The notes under the pieces were generated by a model that had not been told where the DNA came from, did not search any database, and saw only the letters and a program-made list of their open reading frames with translations. The translations under genes were made by a program, and so were the position numbers. A stretch of 64,000 nt of DNA from positions 91,200 through 155,199 of the forward strand of contig CAJTZS010000002.1 of the NCBI GenBank assembly GCA_910584055.1, given 5' to 3'. Each line of letters begins with the position of its first letter. The first letter of the stretch is position 1. The DNA comes from an uncultured Muribaculaceae bacterium (GTDB lineage Bacteria > Bacteroidota > Bacteroidia > Bacteroidales > Muribaculaceae). This document shows positions 50,738 to 60,815 of this stretch, piece by piece.

Positions 50738-51994
50738 TCAAATAAATACTTTTTTTGTTAACATCTTGTTTTCAATCAGTTCCACACCGACAAGGTATAC
50801 GCCATGAGCTAAAGTGCTTAAATCAATTTTATTCTCCTCAACATTTAAGCACGATATAACCCTACCTTGCAAATCGGTTATTTGTATTTTTTTAATTTTG
50901 CTTTTATCCGATATATATAACACCTTATTTTTAACGTATAGCGAAACATCGTCAGATTTCGGAACGACACCTGATTCTTTTGGCATAGGTACATATCCGC
51001 TTTCCTCCACAATGTCCTGACCTTCCCTTGTTGTGAGAAATTCAAACAGACGATATGCCGTAGTTTCACGTGATATATCTGAACGGACATTGACATATAT
51101 CTGAGTTCCGTAAGGATAGGAACCGTCCTTGATTGAAGTTTTGTTCATTTCAACCCCATTCACGGCAAGAGCCTTCGTACTGTTCGTATCTACAATGACT
51201 CTATAATAATAGAAAGGTGTAAACGCAATCCCCTTAGGATCATTATCCAATTGATAGTATGGTGACAGCATTGTAGTCCCAACATTCAATATTGGGTAAT
51301 CCGGAAGAGTGACACCATTCATTACAATGGTTTCAAATTTTTCCTGACTGCCAGAATTCCTATTTCTTATATATGGATGTATTTCCATATCCTCGCCGCC
51401 AAGTTCTTTCCAATTCTTTAATTGTCCGGTATATATCAATTGAATTTGTTCTGGAGTTATATTGTTTACTTTATTTTGAGGATGGACCATAAACGTCAGA
51501 GCGTCCAAAGCAATGGGTTTACCATGTAATGAAACTTCTCTTTCATCCGCATATTTTTTCTCATCCCGGGAAATATCGCGAGCCGTGACAATCAGTTCAA
51601 CATTCCCATCTATAAGATTTATAAAGGATTGATGTGTGTTGGAGTAAAGTAATTTTTTAGTCTGCAATACCCTTCTTTCTTCCTCCGAACAAGCGTAATC
51701 AACCTTTATTCCCTTTATTCCCATTTCATCCTGCACAAAAGGACTTCTTTCCCATGCATACGAATATCCGAGCAATTTGCACATAATAATATCCCGCAAT
51801 GGCTCTGTAGAATCAGACCCGTCAATAACCGGAAATGAAAGAGGCGTTAAATCCCTCATGTCCATTATTTTTGATTCAAAAGCACCCTCATCTTTCCTTT
51901 GAGAATAGACATTTAAATATCCTATACAAGAAATAGCAATAGCCGATATTATCCTAAACCTGAACCCCTTAGTAAAAAAAGTTTTTTCACTCAT
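50738..51994 (-). CDS. PstS-like substrate-binding protein with T9SS type A sorting domain
   Basis: 418 residues. An N-terminal hydrophobic stretch (FRIISAIAISCIGYLNVYSQ) acts as signal. Residues about 50-330 look like a phosphate/anion-binding PBP: FPVIDGSDSTEPLRD, LTFMVHPQNKVNNITPEQIQLIYTGQLKNWKELGG and RNRNSGSQEKFE, which together form the usual anion pocket. The last ~75 residues (KIKKIQITDLQGRVISCLNVEENKIDLSTLAHGVYLVGV) are a Por-secretion C-terminal sorting domain. So the protein should be sent across the outer membrane by type IX secretion, odd for a classical ABC partner. Its DNA is AT-rich compared with obgE. Confidence 0.8.
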   Translation of the reverse strand: MSEKTFFTKGFRFRIISAIAISCIGYLNVYSQRKDEGAFESKIMDMRDLTPLSFPVIDGSDSTEPLRDIIMCKLLGYSYAWERSPFVQDEMGIKGIKVDYACSEEERRVLQTKKLLYSNTHQSFINLIDGNVELIVTARDISRDEKKYADEREVSLHGKPIALDALTFMVHPQNKVNNITPEQIQLIYTGQLKNWKELGGEDMEIHPYIRNRNSGSQEKFETIVMNGVTLPDYPILNVGTTMLSPYYQLDNDPKGIAFTPFYYYRVIVDTNSTKALAVNGVEMNKTSIKDGSYPYGTQIYVNVRSDISRETTAYRLFEFLTTREGQDIVEESGYVPMPKESGVVPKSDDVSLYVKNKVLYISDKSKIKKIQITDLQGRVISCLNVEENKIDLSTLAHGVYLVGVELIENKMLTKKVFI

Positions 51995-52358
51995 AATTCA
52001 CAGCATATGTTATACTGATTAAAAACTTCACATATAATTAATTTAAACTCGCATTCAGATAAATCAATTTTCAAACGCCCATAAAACATTAGAAACAACC
52101 ATTATGCAAACCAACAGTCAGCAAGACATATTCCGCCAACCGAGTATAACCACCTCTATCCACCTTTATTGTCATAACCTTTCCAATTGGAATCTTGGCT
52201 AAAATAATGATAATGCTTCAATATCCAAAAGTGTTTGTATGTTGTTTCATGGGGTTGGAGATAAAAGCATTTCCTTATATTATCCAAGGCTTTATGTCTT
52301 GTAATAAATTAGTTTACTATTTGCATGCAAAGTTAAAATACTTGCTTATAGAATATCA
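51995..52358. other. AT-rich gap with no recognisable gene
   Basis: A 364-base spacer between two leftward T9SS-cargo genes. On the minus strand TAACTTTG at 52328-52335 fits a -7 box and would give a leader of about 330 bases for the PstS-like gene. No hairpin terminator was seen. A 70-codon open frame on the plus strand has no credible features. Confidence 0.5.
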
Positions 52359-54764
52359 CTATATTTTAATTATACTTGTATGGACTTTGCCATCAATATT
52401 CAAGTGAATAACATAAAATCCGGATTGTAATCTATTTTCAATAAACGTAAAGGATTCTTTATTTAATACTTTATTGTCTAACAATGTTTTTATGTTATTA
52501 CCATATAAATCAGCAATTCTGAGAGAAACCGTATTCACTTCATTCTTCAAGGTAAAACTTATATTCACACTGTTGTTATTTGATATTACGGAATATCCAG
52601 ACATATAATCTGATAAATTATCAGTTTGTTCAGCATGATTCTCCTTAACAAGTGACAAATTAGCTCCTCCGGTCTTAATAAACAGTTTGGCATATTTAAT
52701 TAGATTTGATTTATTGGATGCATACAAACCTTTAGACAAATTTTCTTTATGAATCTCCTTCATCAATGTCTTGGAGGCAGACGAAGATAATAAAATTTCT
52801 TTTGATAGAATAATTGCTGCAAGATCCCCTTTTGCCAGCTCATCATAAATATAGTAGATGCATTCTGGATGGGAGACACAAAAACTATATATTTTACGAT
52901 ATTCCTCGCAATCTGAAATTTGATTGGGATTACTATATATAGTATTCTTGGTTATTTTATTCCAGTCTTCATATAATTTATTAAATACATGTGCTATATT
53001 AGATGATATATTATGTATATTATCATAAATAATATTTTTCTCAACGCTATCAAAGCTTATGCTATCAGTTTTAGAATTTATAATTTCAATCGATTTATTT
53101 AATCTGCTTTCTTGCTGATTTAAGGTATAATACTCTAGTATCTTCCCATAATCCAGACCTTCCAGTGCATCACACGGATGAAATGTACGCATAAGACTTC
53201 CGGGCTTACTTTCCCAGTCATACCCATGTACATTACCATCCCCTCGAGTTACGGAGGCATGTGTGTATTCAATATCCCCATTATTGTCTACAATGCCCCA
53301 TAAGGCAACTATTGCATTTTCTCTTGTAGCGCCACTTCGTGTTAAACCGAATGCTTTATAATAGTTATCAAACGCTTCAAGGGGATCTTCCGAATAATAG
53401 TCCGAATCTTCAGATGGAGGCCAGTGCCAATCTGTAGTTATGCCAGCAGACCACGAAATACAATTATATACTATGGATTCCGGGGATGACTGTATTGCAT
53501 CATCCTTTTTCAATAGTGGGAAATAACTAATAATATTACTATCTTTACAATTAAGATATACATCACAAATTCCCTCTGGGGCTGATGAACTATAGGGACA
53601 AATCAAAGCTGTAATAGTATTTGTAGGGAAACACACCCTTAATCTTGAATTACAATCCCAATCATAATCACTATTAAAATTTGCATCATCGTTGTAAGCA
53701 AATATCACATCCTTGTTGAATCCAGCTGTTTTTAGTAGATACAATTCTGTATCTTCCGTGGAATTACAAGTGAAAACGTTGTATTCTGTGGACATATCCT
53801 CAATCCCAGAACACAAAAGTCCTGAATAAGAAACCGGCACTCTATTATATTGAATACTATCGTTAATATTTATATCACATTTTCCTTTTCTATCAGGAAA
53901 AAATGATGTCAGAAAGATTTTATAAGTTCCAGTCTTCGGAGCTTTTACGTTTAACATGGCCAAATAATTACTAGTGGATGAATTGGCAGACCACGAATAC
54001 GAAGTTGGGTCCTCAATATTAAATAAATAGAGCTTATATGAAAAATAATTCCAACCCTTTGCAGAAATATCTATATTTTCACCTTCATTTAAATGAAGGT
54101 CTGTATGAAAAGTGTAACTGAAAGGGAAATCTAAAGCATAGTTGTAGTTATACAAGGGTGGATCTTGACTACTAGATGCTAATAATTCTACACCCTTAAA
54201 ATTTTTTCCAGTTAAATTTACGGGCGTAGTTTCTTGTTCAAATTTTGATTCTGGAGCAACTTCTTGATCAATGTCACCAATATATTTTTGATATTGCGTG
54301 CCATCAATTATAGAATTATCAGGTTTTATAGATAGTCTTATTCGTTCCACATTAGGGAACAGCGACGACTTTCCTCTCACTGATATTGAGTTCTTCCCTT
54401 TCTTTAGCAATACCGGTTTATTTACATCAAATGTCACACATTGCCAGTCAGGAGACTTAGTAGATATTATACCCACTGAATCTCTTTCATTAACCCACAC
54501 TGTATAATTTGAGTAATCTCCATTTTTTAATAAAGGTGCACACATCCAAAAGGAAATCCAATAATTTCCTCCGGAAGGAGCATTAACCTCAAACACGACT
54601 TCGTTAAAACTATGGTTAGCTTTCCTTATTGGGCATTTTGAATCGATGAATTTTTCCCCTTCTAATTGCACACCCATTACCATCTCCCTTTGGGAAACCA
54701 TTTCCGAAAGAGAAATGTTTATTCCGAGGAATAGACAACATGTAATTAAAAAAATCTTTTTCAT
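52359..54764 (-). CDS. Large exported protein with DUF7689-like region and T9SS sorting domain
   Basis: 801 residues. Signal peptide MKKIFLITCCLFLGINISLS. Residues 50-400 are strand-rich and include carbohydrate-binding-like patterns (NYWISFWMCAPLL). Around 430-540 lies YNCISWSAGITTDWHWPP, ENAIVALWGIVDNNGDIEYTHASVT and WESKPGSLMRTFHP. I recall this Cys/His-bearing pattern (NCxxW...W.WP ... THAS ... W.SK.G) from DUF7689-type proteins; a papain-like cysteine site is conceivable but unproven. Helical residues follow to about 730. The C-terminal ~65 residues (RIADLYGNNIKTLLDNKVLNKESFTF) are a type A sorting domain. AT content is markedly higher than in flanking genes, hinting at acquisition. Confidence 0.7.
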   Translation of the reverse strand: MKKIFLITCCLFLGINISLSEMVSQREMVMGVQLEGEKFIDSKCPIRKANHSFNEVVFEVNAPSGGNYWISFWMCAPLLKNGDYSNYTVWVNERDSVGIISTKSPDWQCVTFDVNKPVLLKKGKNSISVRGKSSLFPNVERIRLSIKPDNSIIDGTQYQKYIGDIDQEVAPESKFEQETTPVNLTGKNFKGVELLASSSQDPPLYNYNYALDFPFSYTFHTDLHLNEGENIDISAKGWNYFSYKLYLFNIEDPTSYSWSANSSTSNYLAMLNVKAPKTGTYKIFLTSFFPDRKGKCDININDSIQYNRVPVSYSGLLCSGIEDMSTEYNVFTCNSTEDTELYLLKTAGFNKDVIFAYNDDANFNSDYDWDCNSRLRVCFPTNTITALICPYSSSAPEGICDVYLNCKDSNIISYFPLLKKDDAIQSSPESIVYNCISWSAGITTDWHWPPSEDSDYYSEDPLEAFDNYYKAFGLTRSGATRENAIVALWGIVDNNGDIEYTHASVTRGDGNVHGYDWESKPGSLMRTFHPCDALEGLDYGKILEYYTLNQQESRLNKSIEIINSKTDSISFDSVEKNIIYDNIHNISSNIAHVFNKLYEDWNKITKNTIYSNPNQISDCEEYRKIYSFCVSHPECIYYIYDELAKGDLAAIILSKEILLSSSASKTLMKEIHKENLSKGLYASNKSNLIKYAKLFIKTGGANLSLVKENHAEQTDNLSDYMSGYSVISNNNSVNISFTLKNEVNTVSLRIADLYGNNIKTLLDNKVLNKESFTFIENRLQSGFYVIHLNIDGKVHTSIIKI

Positions 54765-54807
54765 AATATTTGTTTATTAATTTTACCACACCTTTTACAA
54801 CTTGTTG

Positions 54808-54839
54808 CAAATATAATAATATTATTTAATTAATGCAAA
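54808..54839 (-). promoter_or_regulatory. Promoter of the 801-residue T9SS-cargo gene
   Basis: On the minus strand TTTG (54839-54836) and TATATTTG (54815-54808) are 20 bases apart, a full match to the consensus. It gives a leader of about 40 bases. Confidence 0.7.
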
Positions 54840-55055
54840 CAATTATTAATAAATTAATTTTTACTCAAAAATAATATTTCGGCTTCACCTAAAATGTTTC
54901 TGGGTGAAAATAATTAATCTCGCATCTCAAAATTTATCCGGCCAAAAATCTCCAAATTCTCACTTTTTACAAGCTAAATAGCCGTATGGGGCACGCCATG
55001 AATAATTTAAAACAAAAAAAATTGATGGTATTGAATAATTTTCGATGAAAATAAT
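54840..55055. other. AT-rich gap before pyrG
   Basis: Non-coding, very AT-rich, with repeated AAATAATTAAT words. Nothing else was recognised in it. Confidence 0.5.
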
Positions 55056-55063
55056 TAATTTTG
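55056..55063 (+). promoter_or_regulatory. -7 element of pyrG
   Basis: TAATTTTG lies 25 bases before the GTG start. A possible TTG at 55031-55033 is 22 bases upstream, slightly longer than usual. Confidence 0.5.
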
Positions 55064-55088
55064 CATCCCGTACTAATACATATTAGAC

Positions 55089-56690
55089 GTGGAAACAAAA
55101 TATATTTTCGTCACAGGCGGTGTTGTGTCTTCATTAGGTAAAGGCATTATTTCATCATCTCTTGCCCGCCTTCTCCTCTCTCGAGGATACTCTGTTACTA
55201 TCCAGAAGTTCGATCCCTACATCAACATTGACCCCGGCACGCTAAACCCTTATGAACATGGGGAGTGCTATGTCACGGTTGACGGTCATGAAGCGGATCT
55301 TGACCTCGGTCATTACGAACGTTTCACAAACATTCAGACCACCCGCGCCAACAATGTTACAACCGGTAGAATCTATCAGTCGGTCATCGACAAGGAACGT
55401 CGCGGCGATTATCTCGGAAAGACAGTGCAGATCATTCCTCATATCACAGACGAAATCAAAAGAAATGTCAAAGCCCTCGGCAATACGGGCAAATTCGATT
55501 TCGTAATCACCGAGATCGGTGGAACCGTAGGCGATATAGAATCCACGCCTTTCCTTGAAGCTGTGCGCCAGCTCAAGTGGGAACTTGGCAAAAACGCCCT
55601 CAGCATCCATCTCACATACGTGCCATACCTTAAGGCTGCCAAGGAGCTGAAGACAAAACCAACCCAGCATTCGGTGAAACAGCTTCAGGCTATAGGAATC
55701 CAACCGGATATCCTCATTCTCCGCACTGAAAAAGACATACCGCCGGCAATGCGACGCAAGGTGGCACAGTTCTGCAACGTGGCTCCGGAGGCTGTGATCC
55801 AGAGTGTGGATGCCTCAACAATATATAAGGTGCCTCTTTTGATGCACGAGCAGGGGCTCGACAACCTTGTGCTGCGACTCACCGGCACCGAAAGCATCGG
55901 AGAACCCGACCACGCAGCGTGGAATGAATTCCTCCGTAAGCTTGATTCGGCAGAAAAAGTTGTGACGATAGGGCTCGTCGGCAAATATGTGGAACTCCAA
56001 GATGCATACAAATCAATCAACGAATCCCTGATGCAAGCCGCCACATATTGCGACCACAAACTGGATCTCGTTTACATCCATTCCGAAAAACTGACTCCCG
56101 CCAATGTTGATGAAAAACTTGCGGGCATGGACGGAATCATAATAGCACCCGGTTTCGGACAGCGCGGCATAGAGGGGAAATTCACTGCCCTCAAATGGTG
56201 TCGCGAACACGATGTGCCCACTTTCGGCATTTGCCTCGGAATGCAGTGCATGGTAATAGAGTACGCACGCAATGTATTGGGACTTGCCGATGCCAATTCC
56301 ACAGAAATGGACCCGAGCACCACTCACAATGTGATCGATCTTATGGAGGAGCAGAAGAGCATATCCAATATGGGAGGCACAATGCGTCTGGGTGCTTACG
56401 ACTGCCGTCTGAAGAAAGGATCCATACCTGCGGAAGCCTACGGAAAAGAGATCGTGAGCGAACGTCACCGCCATCGCTTCGAATTCAACGAGGAATACCG
56501 CAAGCGCTTCGAGGAAGCAGGTCTCGAATGCGTGGGTGAGAACCCTGAGACCGGATTGGTGGAAGTGGTGCAGGTTCCCTCCTTGAAATGGTTTGTCGGC
56601 ACGCAGTATCATCCGGAATACCAGTCGACGGTGCTTTCGCCCAACCCCCTCTTTATCTCCTTCATCAAAGCCGCAATCAAAAATTCCTAA
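55089..56690 (+). CDS. pyrG: CTP synthase
   Basis: 533 residues, GTG start. Makes CTP from UTP, ATP and glutamine. The synthetase half opens with YIFVTGGVVSSLGKGIISSSLARLL and has KFDPYINIDPGTLNPYEHGECYVTVDGHEADLDLGHYERF. The C-terminal class I amidotransferase has APGFGQRGIEGK, the nucleophile cysteine in FGICLGMQCMVIEYARN, and the His/Glu pair in GTQYHPEYQS. Length and order of domains are standard. Confidence 0.98.
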   Translation: METKYIFVTGGVVSSLGKGIISSSLARLLLSRGYSVTIQKFDPYINIDPGTLNPYEHGECYVTVDGHEADLDLGHYERFTNIQTTRANNVTTGRIYQSVIDKERRGDYLGKTVQIIPHITDEIKRNVKALGNTGKFDFVITEIGGTVGDIESTPFLEAVRQLKWELGKNALSIHLTYVPYLKAAKELKTKPTQHSVKQLQAIGIQPDILILRTEKDIPPAMRRKVAQFCNVAPEAVIQSVDASTIYKVPLLMHEQGLDNLVLRLTGTESIGEPDHAAWNEFLRKLDSAEKVVTIGLVGKYVELQDAYKSINESLMQAATYCDHKLDLVYIHSEKLTPANVDEKLAGMDGIIIAPGFGQRGIEGKFTALKWCREHDVPTFGICLGMQCMVIEYARNVLGLADANSTEMDPSTTHNVIDLMEEQKSISNMGGTMRLGAYDCRLKKGSIPAEAYGKEIVSERHRHRFEFNEEYRKRFEEAGLECVGENPETGLVEVVQVPSLKWFVGTQYHPEYQSTVLSPNPLFISFIKAAIKNS

Positions 56691-56708
56691 TCCTAACCGA
56701 AAAATCCC

Positions 56709-58586
56709 TTGGAACTGATTAAACACGAATGCGGAATCGCAATGATCCGCCTCCTAAAACCGCTTTCTTATTATAAAGAGAAATACGGTTCCGAACTATA
56801 TGGTCTCGACAAGCTCTACCTCATTATGGAAAAGGAGCATAACCGAGGACAGGAAGCCGCCGGAATCGGTTGCGTAAAGCTCGACATGCCTCCCGGCCAG
56901 GAGTATATTTTCCGCGAGCGGGCGCAAGGTTCGGACGCCATCAGCAAGATCTTTGCGGAAGCCCACCGTCAGATTGACGATGACCGCAAAGAGGGCGTAG
57001 ATCCCCGCTTCACACCTTTCGTTGGAGAGGTCTACATGGGTCATCTGCGCTATAGCACCACAGGGCGTTCGGGCATAAATTATGTTCACCCCTTCATGCG
57101 CCGCAACAACTGGTGCTCGCGCAACATGCTGCTATGCGGGAACTTCAACATGACCAACGTCGATGAAATATTCAATTCAATTGTAGCTACCGGTCAGCAT
57201 CCGCGTCTCTTTGCCGACACTTTCATCCTCCTTGAACAGCTCGGTCACGCCCTCGACCGTGAGAACGAACGTCTTTTCAACATCCACCACAATGCCGGCC
57301 TTAAAGCCCTCGATTTGTCAAGAAGCATAGCGCGCGACCTCAATGTCACCAACATTCTCAAACGCTGCGCCCCGGCATGGGATGGCGGCTACGTGATATG
57401 CGGAATCGTCGGCAACGGCGACATGTGGGCGATGCGCGACCCCAACGGCATACGTCCTGCCTTCTATTATAAGGATGAGGAGATTGTGGTAGTGGCGAGC
57501 GAGAGACCGGTCATACAGACAGCCTTCAACCTTCAGCTTGACCAAGTGAAGGAGTTGGAACCGGGCGACGCCATTATTGTTGACCGCGACGGCTCTGTGC
57601 GCATCGACAGCATACTCCCCAAAGGAAAGAACGCCAAATGCAGTTTCGAGCGCATATATTTTTCCCGAGGGTCTGATTATGACATATATCAAGAACGCAA
57701 GACTCTCGGGGCAAACCTTGTGCACCGTGTCCTCAAGGCCATAGACCACGACATCGACAATTCCGTATTCTCGTTCATCCCCAACACTGCCGAAGTGGCT
57801 TTCTACGGACTTGTGGAAGGGGTGGAAGACTATCTGATCAAAAGCAAGATCAACGATATCCAGCGGCTTTCACTCACAGGCAACCTCACTGACGAGAACA
57901 TCGCAAACGTGCTTCAACGCCGTGTACGCCGGGAGAAAGTGGCGATAAAGGATATCAAGCTACGCACATTCATTGCCGAAGGCTCCACCCGGAATGACCT
58001 CGCAACCCATGTCTACGATATCACATACGGCTCGATCCGACCCGGCGACAACCTGGTAGTGATTGACGACAGCATCGTTCGCGGCACCACCCTCCGGCAG
58101 TCGATTATCCGTATTCTCGACAGGCTGCGACCCCGCAAGATGGTGATCGTATCGAGTTCGCCGCAGGTGCGTTTCCCCGACTGCTATGGCATCGACATGT
58201 CGCGCATGGGTGAATTCATAGCCTTCAAGGCCGCCATGGCCCTCCTTGAAGAGCGCGGCATGCGGTATGTTATTGATGACGTATATCACCGCTGTAAGGC
58301 GCAAGACTCACTTCCCAAAGAAGATACGGTGAACTATGTTAAAGACATCTACGCTCCGTTTTCCGATGAAGAGGTGGCTGCGAAAATCGCTCAGTTACTC
58401 ACTCCGGAAGGCACTCACGCAGAAATACAGATTGTTTTCCAATCCGTTGAGAATATGCACAAGGCAATTCTCGGACATCCCGGCGACTGGTATTTCACGG
58501 GAGATTACCCTACTCCCGGAGGTAACCGTCTTGTCAGCAAAGCCTTCATCAACTACTACGAGGGGCGGACATCCGCCCGCAACTGA
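56709..58586 (+). CDS. purF: Amidophosphoribosyltransferase (PurF-type), long form
   Basis: 625 residues, longer than the E. coli enzyme (505). It has a class II glutamine amidotransferase domain whose catalytic cysteine is at position 8 (KHECGIAMIRLL), implying removal of a seven-residue propeptide. Also seen are GHLRYSTTGRSG, NFNMTN and DGGYVICGIVGNG. The PRTase half has VVIDDSIVRGTTLRQSIIRILDRLRPRKMVIVSSSPQ, the PRPP-binding loop. Translation starts at TTG, 18 bases after pyrG, so the two are probably one transcript. It commits PRPP to purine synthesis. A long-form paralogue rather than the housekeeping copy cannot be excluded. Confidence 0.9.
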   Translation: MELIKHECGIAMIRLLKPLSYYKEKYGSELYGLDKLYLIMEKEHNRGQEAAGIGCVKLDMPPGQEYIFRERAQGSDAISKIFAEAHRQIDDDRKEGVDPRFTPFVGEVYMGHLRYSTTGRSGINYVHPFMRRNNWCSRNMLLCGNFNMTNVDEIFNSIVATGQHPRLFADTFILLEQLGHALDRENERLFNIHHNAGLKALDLSRSIARDLNVTNILKRCAPAWDGGYVICGIVGNGDMWAMRDPNGIRPAFYYKDEEIVVVASERPVIQTAFNLQLDQVKELEPGDAIIVDRDGSVRIDSILPKGKNAKCSFERIYFSRGSDYDIYQERKTLGANLVHRVLKAIDHDIDNSVFSFIPNTAEVAFYGLVEGVEDYLIKSKINDIQRLSLTGNLTDENIANVLQRRVRREKVAIKDIKLRTFIAEGSTRNDLATHVYDITYGSIRPGDNLVVIDDSIVRGTTLRQSIIRILDRLRPRKMVIVSSSPQVRFPDCYGIDMSRMGEFIAFKAAMALLEERGMRYVIDDVYHRCKAQDSLPKEDTVNYVKDIYAPFSDEEVAAKIAQLLTPEGTHAEIQIVFQSVENMHKAILGHPGDWYFTGDYPTPGGNRLVSKAFINYYEGRTSARN

Positions 58587-58588
58587 TG

Positions 58589-58619
58589 TTGCAAAATTCG
58601 TGAATTTAAATTAACTTTG
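58589..58619 (+). promoter_or_regulatory. yidC promoter
   Basis: TTG at 58589-58591, 20-base spacer, TAACTTTG at 58612-58619. The leader is about 58 bases. Confidence 0.7.
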
Positions 58620-58681
58620 CACCTCATAAGTGACTAAACAAGTCACGAGAAGTTTAATGCATTAATAAACAAATCCGGTTG

Positions 58682-60778
58682 ATGGATAAAAATACGCTTA
58701 ACGGCCTGCTCCTGATGCTCGCCGTATTCCTGATATTCATGTGGCTGCAGCCCAAAAACAATAACGCTGACAGCGACCCCAAGTCTGAGACAACCACTCA
58801 GGGCACTCCGGTTGCCACCATGGCGGATTCTTTGAATTCCACAGAGCGCGAATGGCTCGTAAAGAACATCATCGACAACGGTGTGCCGGAAACCCTTTCC
58901 GACTCCACACGCGCCTACCGTCTTACACAAGGGCCGGTGAACCTGACTCTCGCGGGAGACTCTATATGGGGTACAGTCGAGGTTGACGGCGACAAGCTTG
59001 CATGGGGAGACATAACCCGTGGTGACATCCGCAAAGTAGGCATAGACCGTCAGAGAAAGGCTATCGCCGCTGTCAAGTCGCTGTCGGAATCCCTCGGCCG
59101 CTATGGTAAATTCTCGAAATTCCTTGCCGGCTCCGATTCAAAGGTGGTTCTTGAAAATGAAGTCCTGAAACTTGAGCTTAGCGCGAAATCAGGCTCAATC
59201 ACTCGCGCCGAACTTAAAAAATACGATACCGAGTATTCTTCCGATGAAACGGAGAAGAGAAAAGAAAAAGTGGTTATCTTCGAAGGTGACCGCAACCGTT
59301 TCAACTTTCAGCTTCCGCTCCCTCAACCGGTTGAAACAGCCGATCTTTACTTCACTCCACGTCAACTGAACGACTCTACGGTGCTGATGGCCCTCGACAT
59401 GGGAGAAGGGGCATACTGGGGGTTGGAATATACATTGCCGAAAGGGGAGAATTATGTTGTGCGCATGAGAGTGGTGCAGAATGCCATGGCTCAGATAGTG
59501 CAGAGCAATGCCCGCAATCTCGGTCTCGACTGGCAGCAGGATATCCACCGTCAGGAGAAAGGACGCATGTTCGAGGAGCGCAACTCCGGGTTATATTATA
59601 AATTCGCGGGGGGCTCCGTGGAGAACCTTTCCGAAGCGAAAAACGACTCGGAAGAGCGTCAGGCAAAAGTGCGCTGGATAGCATTCAAGAACCAGTTCTT
59701 CTCCACGGTGATGATTGCGGACCGTCCGTTCAACACTGCCAATTTCTCTTCAGAAGTGCTTAAGGGCCAGGATTACCTCAAGAGCCTGACGGCTGCCGCA
59801 ATCGTGAACGATTATGACTGGAATTCAGCGAACCCGGTGAACTTCCATCTTTTCATCGGGCCGAACCTTTATCCGCTTCTTTCGCATCTCGACAAGGAAA
59901 TCCCCGTAGATGAAGACCTAAAAATGACCAAACTCATTCCGTTAGGATGGAGCATATTCCGTTGGGTAAACACCGGAGTGGTCATTCCCGTATTCACATT
60001 CCTCGGCAAGTTCATTTCAAACTATGGCATAATCATACTCCTGCTCACTATATTCATCAAGCTTGTCCTCTTCCCCCTCACATACAAGAGTTACAAGAGC
60101 CAGGCCAAGATGAGAGTGCTCGCACCGGATATCAAGGCCATCAACGATAAGTATCCCGGCAATGAGAACGCAATGGTGCGGCAGCAGAAAACCATGGCCC
60201 TTTACTCGAAAGCGGGGGCAAGCCCTATGTCGGGATGTCTGCCAATGTTGCTGCAGATGCCTATCTTGTTCGCGCTGTTCAGCTTCTTCCCTAACTGTAT
60301 TGAATTGCGTGGACAAAGCTTCCTCTGGGCTCACGACCTCTCCGCGCCGGATGCAATAATCTCTTGGAGTGGCAATATTCCGCTCGTCACCGAATATTTC
60401 GGCAACCACATCTCCCTGTTCTGTCTGCTGATGACGGCCACAAACATTATATACACCTATCTCAACACCCAGAATCAGCCCAACACAATGCCGGGCATGA
60501 AATGGATGATGTATCTGATGCCTGTATTCTTCATGGTGTTCTTCAACAACTATGCAGCCGGCCTTTCCTATTATTATTTCCTGTCTCTTCTGATAACCAT
60601 CATCCAGACTTATGCATTCCGCTATATCATCAAAGAGGAAGACGTAAGGAAGGCAATGGCGGAGGCATCAAAGAAGCCGAAGAAGAAATCAGGTTTCATG
60701 GCGCGTCTGGAGGAGATGCAGCGCCAGCAGCAGGCAATGCTCCGCGAGCAACAGAAACAACAACGCGGCAGAAGATAA
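58682..60778 (+). CDS. yidC: Membrane protein insertase YidC
   Basis: 698 residues from the ATG at 58682 (a TTG one codon earlier is less likely). An N-terminal membrane anchor (NTLNGLLLMLAVFLIFMWLQP) is followed by the periplasmic beta-supersandwich of about 370 residues. The conserved core has five segments: YGIIILLLTIFIKLVLFPLTYKSYKSQAKMR, then MSGCLPMLLQMPILFALFSFFPNCIELRGQ, and further on MKWMMYLMPVFFMVFFNNYAAGLSYYYFLS. A basic, glutamine-rich tail ends it. It inserts and folds inner-membrane proteins with or without SecYEG. Confidence 0.97.
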   Translation: MDKNTLNGLLLMLAVFLIFMWLQPKNNNADSDPKSETTTQGTPVATMADSLNSTEREWLVKNIIDNGVPETLSDSTRAYRLTQGPVNLTLAGDSIWGTVEVDGDKLAWGDITRGDIRKVGIDRQRKAIAAVKSLSESLGRYGKFSKFLAGSDSKVVLENEVLKLELSAKSGSITRAELKKYDTEYSSDETEKRKEKVVIFEGDRNRFNFQLPLPQPVETADLYFTPRQLNDSTVLMALDMGEGAYWGLEYTLPKGENYVVRMRVVQNAMAQIVQSNARNLGLDWQQDIHRQEKGRMFEERNSGLYYKFAGGSVENLSEAKNDSEERQAKVRWIAFKNQFFSTVMIADRPFNTANFSSEVLKGQDYLKSLTAAAIVNDYDWNSANPVNFHLFIGPNLYPLLSHLDKEIPVDEDLKMTKLIPLGWSIFRWVNTGVVIPVFTFLGKFISNYGIIILLLTIFIKLVLFPLTYKSYKSQAKMRVLAPDIKAINDKYPGNENAMVRQQKTMALYSKAGASPMSGCLPMLLQMPILFALFSFFPNCIELRGQSFLWAHDLSAPDAIISWSGNIPLVTEYFGNHISLFCLLMTATNIIYTYLNTQNQPNTMPGMKWMMYLMPVFFMVFFNNYAAGLSYYYFLSLLITIIQTYAFRYIIKEEDVRKAMAEASKKPKKKSGFMARLEEMQRQQQAMLREQQKQQRGRR

Positions 60779-60815
60779 ACGACTTCCCCGGTTAAACAAC
60801 CGTATTTACAGACAA

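Noticed and set aside
52195..52407. 70-codon frame in the AT-rich gap between the two T9SS-cargo genes
   Set aside because: Hydrophobic and aromatic by base composition, runs into the next gene antisense, no promoter or conserved feature.
50738..54764. Reading the two T9SS-cargo genes as a toxin or defence system
   Set aside because: No toxin, immunity or defence motif is visible; they are better described as secreted proteins of unknown role.
56013..56726. Long open frame (237 codons) on the minus strand across pyrG
   Set aside because: Antisense shadow of a strongly conserved CTP synthase; no recognisable protein.
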